Positions 16,057-21,787 of a stretch of 21,787 nucleotides of DNA are shown in pieces (position 1 is the first letter of the stretch; each line of letters starts with the position of its first letter). The DNA is from RGIG8745 sp045576655. GTDB taxonomy: Bacteria; Bacteroidota; Bacteroidia; Bacteroidales; Bacteroidaceae. The notes below the pieces were generated by a model. It saw only the letters and a list, made by a program, of their open reading frames with translations, was not told the DNA's origin and did not search any database. The position numbers and the translations under genes were made by a program. The stretch is taken from positions 1-21,787 of the forward strand of contig JAZNGW010000020.1 in NCBI GenBank assembly GCA_045576655.1. The letters run 5' to 3'.

Positions 16057-16086
16057 CCCCTCCCTTGAGGAGGGGTTAGGGGTGGG
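16057..16086. repeat. CCCCTCC / GGAGGGG hairpin repeat abutting a stop codon
   Basis: A perfect 7-bp stem (16057-16063 with 16069-16075) followed by TTAGGGGTGGGT. It ends four bases from the stop codon of the 306-residue gene. Sequences of this form are frequent between genes in Bacteroidetes. Confidence 0.55.
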
Positions 16087-16090
16087 TCTC

Positions 16091-17011
16091 TTATTTAATA
16101 ATATACTTCTTTCCGCCCTGGATGTAGATGCCACTTTCAGGCTTGCCGTTCAGGCGGCGGCCTGTGAGGTCGTAGATAGCGGAGTCGGAAGGTTTGCTTG
16201 AAGGAGTGTCATCCAAAACTCTGTCGATACCGTTGACCTCACCATCAAAGAACGGGTCTTCCTTCTTGAACGTGGTGCGGCTTTCCTCTTCAACGCTTGG
16301 GTCGCCTGTGTAGTCAGGAGCTTTGTAGACGTATTCGCCGTTCTGCTTGAACCAGTTAAGATTGTACCATTTGTAACCGTTAGTGACAATCAATAAGAGG
16401 TCAAGATGATGAGTGAGCAAACCATTAGAGTTTATGGAGCCGATACCTTCTACATAACAGCCGTTATCGTCCATCCTCCAGACTTTCCTTTTGCTTCCGT
16501 CATTCAGTGTTATCTCTTCTATAGATTTTATTTCTGTTGTAGTGATTACGCCTTCAGAAGGAGCATTTACGCGATAGCAGTAAAATTTATCATTGAGTTC
16601 CTTCGTAAAGTCATACACTACAACTTCGCTGTCTGGAGTGATTTCGTATGGCATAAAACCCTGAAACCATTTGTCGCGGATAAACTCGTTGTAATCGGCA
16701 TAGACTTTTCCTGCTTCCTCGCGCACTGCGTAGCAAAATTCAGGAGCAGTCATTTCCTCATCTCTTTCCTTCGTCTGCATATAGATGCAATGGTAGGTCT
16801 TGCCGTTTATCTCCTTTTGCCCGTCGAGGTAGAAACGATAGAAAGTAAGGATATAGTCATATACAGGTTCTCCGTCAACCCATTTAACACCCTGGTACAA
16901 CTCGTAGTAGCTCCATTCAGGATTACCTTCGAGCATGCTATGGTAGGTACTCTGAGCCTTTGCAGAGAACGAAAGGCACAAGCAAAAAATGATAGATAAT
17001 AGATATTTCAT
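16091..17011 (-). CDS. Secreted protein with C-terminal sorting-like tail, unknown function
   Basis: A 306-residue protein. The signal peptide is at 1-19 (ends FSAKA before QS). The body is beta-rich with many aromatic residues and contains a WRMDDNGCYVEGIGSINSNG segment (about 173-192), as seen in Bacteroidales secreted proteins of unknown role. The tail (276-306) reads IYDLTGRRLNG, SGIYI, GGKKYIIK: the pattern of degenerate type IX sorting domains common in Prevotella, although much shorter than the roughly 80-residue canonical domain. It starts 11 bases after the C25 protease stop, so it is the last gene of that operon. Surface display is likely; a role as substrate, inhibitor or cofactor of the protease is only a guess from position. 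Confidence 0.8.
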   Translation of the reverse strand: MKYLLSIIFCLCLSFSAKAQSTYHSMLEGNPEWSYYELYQGVKWVDGEPVYDYILTFYRFYLDGQKEINGKTYHCIYMQTKERDEEMTAPEFCYAVREEAGKVYADYNEFIRDKWFQGFMPYEITPDSEVVVYDFTKELNDKFYCYRVNAPSEGVITTTEIKSIEEITLNDGSKRKVWRMDDNGCYVEGIGSINSNGLLTHHLDLLLIVTNGYKWYNLNWFKQNGEYVYKAPDYTGDPSVEEESRTTFKKEDPFFDGEVNGIDRVLDDTPSSKPSDSAIYDLTGRRLNGKPESGIYIQGGKKYIIK

Positions 17012-17022
17012 GATGCCAAGGG

Positions 17023-19317
17023 TTATTGTGCGTTTATTGTTAAAGTCGCTCCTTTCTCACAAATAAAGTCATTTGATATTTCAAAACTTTCCGTGGCTGT
17101 CAAAGTTACATTAAATCCTTCAGAAACACAAACTTCACCTTCCTGATATTTATTTGTAACGTTTCCCCCGATTCTTATATTTTTAGCGTTTGCTTCGAAG
17201 TCATCTGTATATACTTGATTTTGAATAAATAAATCTGTAAGATTCAAATTGTGCATTATGTAAGGTTTATATCCATTTTTTGTTATACTATAGTAGTATT
17301 TGTATGTGGAATTATTATAATAAGGAACATCAAACACTTGACCACTTTTGGTTTGTAAAAGATTGTTATATTTTATACCGTTATTTTCAAAACATCTTAC
17401 AAGGCTTAATGTACAAGAATTTTCTCCTGTATTAATCTTATATCTACCTTGAGTTTGAACTATACCTATATTGTTGAATTTTATGGGTTTGCCTGTAAAA
17501 ATATTACATTCTGGATCTCCTAATAAATTTAAAGACATAAGATGCCATGGTACACATGACCCTGTCATAGCATATCTCAATAAATACATACATTTCCCTG
17601 CTGATAAGGCTTCTCCGATTATATATTTTTTGTTCTTGAAAATTTCTTCTGTAAGTAATGCATCTAATATCGTAGCATCACCAAAAGAATAGTAGCTATT
17701 ACTGCCAAGACTTTCTGTGGTATAACCTAAATAGCCAATTGTGTGGCATTTTGGGTTTTTGAAAAATGATTCGCTCAGCGAACTGTATCTATAGGCAAAA
17801 TTATTAGTAAGACATGAACCTGAAAAAATATAAGCCACGAATGTTGTATCTAAATTAAGAATTTTTTCATCCCAATACATAAAGTTGTACATATTCCAAG
17901 TGTCTGGCAACCCATGACAATTTACATAAGTGATATTTCCTCCTAATTCAAGTAGAGAATTGAAATTTGATTGGGTGAAAAAGTCATTTCCTTGAAAAAC
18001 ATTGGTCCCTGTTTTGTAGAAGTACTTGTATTGTACATTAGAATATGGCATAATGTGTGTTCTGTAAATGCTATCACCATTATAGTGGGAGTCACACCAT
18101 CCATTATCGTAAATTATATTATCATTAATCGGTGCACCTGCAAAAACAACTTTATTGTATATTGAGTCAGGTATTTCTCCCATTTCGTACATTTTAATGC
18201 TTGAAATGCATGCAGTAATGTCTGATTTATTGTTAAGAGGAATTCGGGAAATAATTAAATTTGAAGAAATAGAAATGTTATCTGTTGACTCACCTATAAT
18301 ACCATTATCATTCCCATCCCATTGGAAATTGTTGTCGAAACACGAGTAATAATAGTCTGTAGGAACATATTTGTCCTTTATGGTTCCCAAAGGTTTTTGA
18401 GGATAGCAATTTTGTGTGGGAATAATATCAACATCTCCTCCTAAAAGGACATAACGAAGTCCGTATCTGTCAAAAATTTCATAAATACACCTTTTTATTT
18501 TCTCTTGAAGTGTTACCCCCTGATATGAAGCGTTGATTTCTTCTATAGTTTTTATTGTGGGTTCTATTCCTTTGAATTTCTTCCAATTTACAAGTTCTTT
18601 ATATACTTCTTTTAAAGAATCTGCAGTTATTATAAGATAGTTTCTATTCATTGAAGTAGAGTACAAAGATATATCAGGATAATAAATATCAAGATCTTCT
18701 TTGTTTAAAACAATCTCTTCAATGGTGCTTTTATACATTCTACCATATTGTTGGAAACTCTTAAGGGAATCCAGTTCATATTGAATATTTACAGTTATTT
18801 CAGGTTTTATAAAGAGTTTGTTGTTTAGAGCATTATAAACAAAAGGTGATATTTGGACTCCTAAAAGGTTATACCCATCTATTGATTCTTGGAAATAGTG
18901 TTCACATATACAAGAAGGATACGTAATGCTGTCGTTGTATAATACACAATAATCATTACCTACATTATCACTAGTAAGTTTTATATTTGATGGTAGAATG
19001 AAATCTCCTACAAACAGACTGTCTGTTGCGGAAAATAAGACACTTTTAACAATAGCATTTTGTGGTATTAAGACATATTTGTTAATGTATGGAATACAAG
19101 GTCTTAAAGAGTCTTCCAAATAGAAACAATGCTCGTTATTCTGTCTAATAAAAGAGAACGACCCTTCTTTTGATACAGCAATATTTTTGTCGCTGAATTC
19201 AATATTGAAGGTTTCTGAATAGGACTGTCCTGATACTTTTAAAAATAGGCATACTGCTATAAATGAAAATATTACACGGAACAATCTTATCTTATTATTA
19301 TATCCTGTAAATTTCAT
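17023..19317 (-). CDS. Gingipain-family (C25) cysteine endopeptidase
   Basis: A 764-residue protein. A signal peptide (hydrophobic 11-29, cut about 30) is followed by a pro-region-like beta domain (31-220). The C25 catalytic domain is at about 225-605. It opens with NYLIITADSLKEVYKELVNW (226-245), a strand-helix typical of gingipains. Further family marks are YVLLGGDVDIIP (289-300), TDYYYSCFD (320-328) and ISRIP (356-360). The catalytic dyad is NCHG with His468 and SGSC with Cys502, and the domain closes with NLLGDPE (597-603). The C-terminal 70 residues form an NVTLTATESFEIS..GATLTINAQ repeat-like beta segment (the coat-hanger stack type); no canonical T9SS sorting domain is visible. It is too short to be the sortase PorU. 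Expected role: extracellular or envelope proteolysis. It is tightly packed in the operon (7 and 11 bases to its neighbours), so translational coupling is likely. It is AT-rich: one sampled line has about 32% GC. Confidence 0.88.
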   Translation of the reverse strand: MKFTGYNNKIRLFRVIFSFIAVCLFLKVSGQSYSETFNIEFSDKNIAVSKEGSFSFIRQNNEHCFYLEDSLRPCIPYINKYVLIPQNAIVKSVLFSATDSLFVGDFILPSNIKLTSDNVGNDYCVLYNDSITYPSCICEHYFQESIDGYNLLGVQISPFVYNALNNKLFIKPEITVNIQYELDSLKSFQQYGRMYKSTIEEIVLNKEDLDIYYPDISLYSTSMNRNYLIITADSLKEVYKELVNWKKFKGIEPTIKTIEEINASYQGVTLQEKIKRCIYEIFDRYGLRYVLLGGDVDIIPTQNCYPQKPLGTIKDKYVPTDYYYSCFDNNFQWDGNDNGIIGESTDNISISSNLIISRIPLNNKSDITACISSIKMYEMGEIPDSIYNKVVFAGAPINDNIIYDNGWCDSHYNGDSIYRTHIMPYSNVQYKYFYKTGTNVFQGNDFFTQSNFNSLLELGGNITYVNCHGLPDTWNMYNFMYWDEKILNLDTTFVAYIFSGSCLTNNFAYRYSSLSESFFKNPKCHTIGYLGYTTESLGSNSYYSFGDATILDALLTEEIFKNKKYIIGEALSAGKCMYLLRYAMTGSCVPWHLMSLNLLGDPECNIFTGKPIKFNNIGIVQTQGRYKINTGENSCTLSLVRCFENNGIKYNNLLQTKSGQVFDVPYYNNSTYKYYYSITKNGYKPYIMHNLNLTDLFIQNQVYTDDFEANAKNIRIGGNVTNKYQEGEVCVSEGFNVTLTATESFEISNDFICEKGATLTINAQ

Positions 19318-19324
19318 AACTATC

Positions 19325-20611
19325 CTATTTAGTCAAAATCATTTTCTTTGTGCTTACTACCTTACCGTCAGCTATAAGACTGTAAAGATACATTCCAGGA
19401 GTTAGACCTTCGGAAGTTACGGAAACAGCAACCTTACCACGTTCTGATATGCTGATTTGCTTTTCCTGCTTACCGCTCATGTCGTAGATGAAGATTGCTG
19501 CAGTTCCTGTGTTTTCTGGCACAGTCACTTCTATTGTAGTACTTTCGCTGAAAGGGTTTGGATTGTTTTGAGCAAGTGACAATACTTCAGTTTCGTCAAC
19601 TTCATCTATATCTGTGGCTTCACCTCTTTCTCTTGCCATTAAAACTAAATCACCGTTGTTTCCTCCTTCAAGTTCTTCAATTTTAGCACTCAATTCGTTG
19701 ATTGACTGAACAAGCAGAGGAATCATCTCTATATAATTGATACTTAAGTTACCATTACCATCTTCATAGACTAATTCTGGATAGATATTGCGCAATTGGT
19801 CTGCTGCTAAACCATATTTTACAGATGAAAATTCTGTTTGAACTATCATATCTTCCATCTCATCAACATTTTCATCTTCAATATGAAAATCGTTAAATGC
19901 TGTAGTAGACACACCTGTTTCTTCATTGATTAAAGCAGACGAAACATAATTTTTATTCTGCCTGCAAAATTGAAGAAGTTGCACTTGCCTAAGTTTGCCA
20001 GAAATGCTTGGTTCTTCACTATTGTAGAGAACTCCAGTTTCTGTTTCAACAGCCACAGCTGATGTCGAAGACTCTGAAGGTGTTAATAGCGTTCCATATA
20101 GACCTCCAGTAACGCGTACATCGCCACGAAAATACCCTGCATAAATACCTGTATGCTCTTCTGGTATTGTACTAAGAGTACTACTACTGCCATATATTCC
20201 AGAACCGCTCGTAATGCCTCCTGTTGCAGAACCATTAAGTCCGCCTAAAACTCCTATGGATAACTTAGAACTTTTACCTCCAAAACTTTCTATACCATAG
20301 TTTTTTAGACTTGTTGTGCCTATTGGTGATATTTGAAGACCAATACTTGTAGTGTCAGAATTTATATAATTGCTAATTTTAATTCCAACTCGTCTGATTG
20401 TATTTTCACCGTCATTTCTGACAAATATTCCATATCTTTCTCCTTTAAAAGCGGCGGCATATCCATACATTCCTCTATAACCTACAGACAAAAGATTTGA
20501 AGGATTTTCTAATGTACCAATTCCAACTCTTCCTTCATTGTTTACTTTTAACTGTGCAAATGATGTAGCGATAGCCATGCTAAGGCATAGCAATGAGATT
20601 TTTTTTTTCAT
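19325..20611 (-). CDS. Tail-fibre-like protein with S74 chaperone region and T9SS sorting domain
   Basis: A 428-residue protein. Signal peptide 1-19 (ends TSFA before QL). The start of the mature part, VGIGTLENPSNLLSV (29-43), is the usual opening of Bacteroidetes tail-fibre-like proteins. A Gly/Ser-rich repeated region (about 44-170) with GIYGS, GVLGG and GLYGT turns suggests a beta-prism or trimeric fibre. Residues about 260-315 (KYGLAADQLRNIYPELV, INYIEMIPLLVQSINELSAK) match the end of the peptidase S74 intramolecular chaperone, including the terminal coiled coil. The usual SDxRxK cleavage start is not evident, so self-cleavage is doubtful. Residues about 346-428 (NNPNPFSESTTIEV, IYDMSGKQ, LTPGMYLYSLIADGKVVSTK) are a complete type A sorting domain for T9SS export and anchoring. 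Second gene of the operon. Confidence 0.88.
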   Translation of the reverse strand: MKKKISLLCLSMAIATSFAQLKVNNEGRVGIGTLENPSNLLSVGYRGMYGYAAAFKGERYGIFVRNDGENTIRRVGIKISNYINSDTTSIGLQISPIGTTSLKNYGIESFGGKSSKLSIGVLGGLNGSATGGITSGSGIYGSSSTLSTIPEEHTGIYAGYFRGDVRVTGGLYGTLLTPSESSTSAVAVETETGVLYNSEEPSISGKLRQVQLLQFCRQNKNYVSSALINEETGVSTTAFNDFHIEDENVDEMEDMIVQTEFSSVKYGLAADQLRNIYPELVYEDGNGNLSINYIEMIPLLVQSINELSAKIEELEGGNNGDLVLMARERGEATDIDEVDETEVLSLAQNNPNPFSESTTIEVTVPENTGTAAIFIYDMSGKQEKQISISERGKVAVSVTSEGLTPGMYLYSLIADGKVVSTKKMILTK

Positions 20612-20656
20612 GGTTCTTTTAATTTAAAGGTTAGTATAAAGTAATTGTTTAACGTT

Positions 20657-21043
20657 TTATTCTATAGTGATTTCTCCGTAGTATATTGTATTGTCTATTG
20701 TTATATATATAAGGTACTCGCCTGTAAGCCATGCAGGAAGTTCGTGCTGTGACTCTTCAGGGGATTTTGTCGCGTTGTACACAATTACAGGATTTTCATT
20801 GTCTACACCTTTCTGCGCAATCTCAATAGTGATGTCCGAGTCAAACTGATTGTAGAATCTTAACAAGTGTCCGTCGATAGTCACCATAGGGACTAAAAGC
20901 AGATTACGCTTGATGTCTTCTGAAAGTCCTGGAATTGGTGTTAATTCTATAGGTTTTTCAGTAGTTGTTTCTGTCTGTTGCGCAAAAACTGAATTAGGAA
21001 TAGTGGCAAGTGCCACGGCTGCATAATAAATTTTGTTGTTCAT
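20657..21043 (-). CDS. Small secreted DUF3244-like protein
   Basis: A 128-residue protein from the ATG at 21043. It begins MNNKIYYAAVALATIPNSVF with cleavage after VFA, a good signal peptide. The mature part is an Ig-like beta protein: LLRFYNQFDSDITIEIA, VIVYNA and the closing LTGEYLIYITIDNTIYYGEI strands are typical of DUF3244, a small secreted family of Bacteroides and Prevotella without known function. The frame extends 12 codons further upstream, but that ATG (21079) precedes the -7 box at 21069-21076 and is not used. First gene of the four-gene exported-protein operon, 45 bases ahead of the S74/CTD gene. Confidence 0.75.
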   Translation of the reverse strand: MNNKIYYAAVALATIPNSVFAQQTETTTEKPIELTPIPGLSEDIKRNLLLVPMVTIDGHLLRFYNQFDSDITIEIAQKGVDNENPVIVYNATKSPEESQHELPAWLTGEYLIYITIDNTIYYGEITIE

Positions 21044-21068
21044 GTGAAATAATTTTAAGGTTATAGGG

Positions 21069-21076
21069 CAAAAATA
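21069..21076 (-). promoter_or_regulatory. Bacteroidetes -7 box for the C25 protease operon
   Basis: TATTTTTG on the minus strand, a perfect TAnnTTTG. It implies transcription from about 21062 and a leader of about 20 bases, which sets the start of the first gene at 21043. The -33 position holds only a T-rich run (AGTTTT). Confidence 0.6.
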
Positions 21077-21104
21077 CAAGCTAAAAGGGCGTAAAACTAT
21101 AAGT

Positions 21105-21126
21105 TTTTGTTTTCATTTTGTTTTCA
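21105..21126. repeat. Two perfect 11-bp direct repeats between divergent promoters
   Basis: TTTTGTTTTCA occurs twice back to back. The period is about one helical turn. It lies upstream of both -7 boxes (21069-21076 minus, 21184-21191 plus), where a shared regulator could bind. Being AT-rich, it could also be an UP-like element or chance. Confidence 0.5.
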
Positions 21127-21183
21127 TTTAATATGCTAAGATTTTTGTGGATGTGGTTAATTCTTTGTTTTTCAAATATTTGG

Positions 21184-21191
21184 TATATTTG
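21184..21191 (+). promoter_or_regulatory. Bacteroidetes -7 box for the TPR lipoprotein
   Basis: TATATTTG, a perfect TAnnTTTG, 31 bases before the ATG. A TTTG at 21164-21167 is 16 bases upstream, shorter than the usual 19-21. Confidence 0.6.
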
Positions 21192-21222
21192 TACTATTAA
21201 CAGACTAAATATTTTGAATAAA

Positions 21223-21787
21223 ATGAGAACTTTTTTCTTCTTAACTGTATTTTCTTTAATTGTTTTTTTCGGATGCAGTAGCGAGAATATGAGATTTGAG
21301 GAAAATCTGGATAGTATTTGCATCCTTTTGAATGAGGACAAACCAGACAGCGCCTATACTGTTCTGATGGGTTTGGACAAGGCTGTGCCGAAAATGACAG
21401 AGGCAGAGAAAATGCGCTATGAAGTATGTAGAGTTAGTGCAAAGAACAAGATGTTTGTTTCGCTCAAGGATGAAGAGGAGACTATGCAACATGCCGTTGA
21501 GTATTATGAGGAGCATGGAAACCCTGACGAGAAGATGGAGGCTTGCTTGCTTCTGGGCAGTGTTTATCGTGACATGGGCGATGCCCCTCAGGCTTTAGAG
21601 TGGTTTGACAAGGCAATAACTTATGGAGAGAAAGGCATTAATAAAACACAGCTGGCTAAAATACATGGGCAAAAAGCGGACTTGTTTTATAGGCAGCGAT
21701 TGCTTGACAATGCTTTAGTTGAACTGAGAATAATGGAAAACATCGCAACTGAGATAGGGGACAGAGAATTGGCTGTTAATGCAAACT
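21223..21787 (+). CDS. TPR-like lipoprotein, N-terminal part (runs off right edge)
   Basis: 188 codons from the ATG at 21223 to the edge without a stop. The first 18 residues (MRTFFFLTVFSLIVFFGC) are a lipoprotein signal with the lipobox cysteine at 18, so the protein is membrane-anchored. The rest is helical and repeats in a TPR-like manner: DKPDSAYTVLMGL (33-45), AVEYYEEHGNPDEKMEACLL (about 88-107) and YRDMGDAPQALEWFDKAI (about 112-129). This resembles a Bacteroidales family of lipid-anchored or membrane TPR proteins that often carry a C-terminal transmembrane helix and a LuxR-type HTH; whether this one does cannot be seen. It is divergent from the protease operon, with 179 bases between the start codons, so it may control or sense that operon. 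Confidence 0.75.
   Translation, partial: MRTFFFLTVFSLIVFFGCSSENMRFEENLDSICILLNEDKPDSAYTVLMGLDKAVPKMTEAEKMRYEVCRVSAKNKMFVSLKDEEETMQHAVEYYEEHGNPDEKMEACLLLGSVYRDMGDAPQALEWFDKAITYGEKGINKTQLAKIHGQKADLFYRQRLLDNALVELRIMENIATEIGDRELAVNAN

Larger units (their letters stand above)
15409..16090. other. Non-coding, repeat-rich intergenic region
   Basis: No credible gene. From 15409 to about 15590 it is plain AT-rich sequence. From about 15590 to 16090 it is a patchwork of hairpins and dispersed-type repeats, listed separately below where they could be delimited. The one open frame here (15864-16079) is simply a translation of these repeats. Confidence 0.75.

Noticed and set aside
15864..16079. 71-codon plus-strand open frame between the DUF2723 and C25 operon genes
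   Set aside because: Its translation (CHPDERSEEGS, LRDSSLTLRM, KGTHKGCPYK) is the reading of dispersed intergenic repeats and the terminator; such frames are often misannotated.
17023..19317. Identification of the C25 protein as the T9SS sortase PorU
   Set aside because: It is much shorter than PorU and sits in a cargo-like operon with no other T9SS machinery genes.
21044..21079. 12-codon upstream extension of the DUF3244-like gene
   Set aside because: The upstream ATG lies before the -7 box, and the signal peptide begins at the downstream ATG.

Overview
The window looks like a Bacteroidetes chromosome, most likely a Prevotella-like member of the Bacteroidales. The evidence is: perfect Bacteroidetes -7 promoter boxes (TAnnTTTG) ahead of most transcription units, near absence of Shine-Dalgarno sequences, a DUF2723 membrane protein, a gingipain-family (C25) protease, a protein with a type IX secretion (T9SS) C-terminal sorting domain, and small DUF4294/DUF3244-type secreted proteins. 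No tRNA, rRNA or CRISPR array was seen.

Layout, left to right. (1) 1-2990, minus: the N-terminal 996 codons of a very large secreted protein built of repeated beta-sandwich-like modules joined by helical linkers; it runs off the left edge. (2) 3144-7418, minus: an AT-rich helicase-nuclease gene with a well-formed promoter, a WYL-domain regulator and a small membrane protein, closed by a terminator. (3) 7419-8025: non-coding, with a 21-bp tandem repeat array inside a short inverted repeat. (4) 8026-10239, plus: a secreted alkaline phosphatase with its terminator, then a DUF4294-like secreted protein. (5) 10213-15408, minus: a DUF2723 GT-C-type membrane protein, a NodB-type polysaccharide deacetylase and epoxyqueuosine reductase QueG, probably one operon. 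QueG ends inside the converging DUF4294-like gene. (6) 15409-16090: about 680 bases of non-coding sequence densely packed with dispersed-type repeats and hairpins. (7) 16012-21076, minus: a four-gene operon for exported proteins (small DUF3244-like protein, S74-chaperone/T9SS-CTD protein, C25 cysteine protease, secreted protein with a degenerate C-terminal tail), ending in a terminator. (8) 21184-end, plus: a divergent TPR-like lipoprotein, cut by the right edge.

The parts most worth a second look are the exported protease operon with its divergent TPR lipoprotein, and the AT-rich helicase-nuclease next to a WYL regulator (a possible mobile-element defence pair). Two structured non-coding features also stand out: the 21-bp repeat array at 7563-7646, and a heptamer array that exactly fills the gap between the deacetylase stop codon and the queG start codon.
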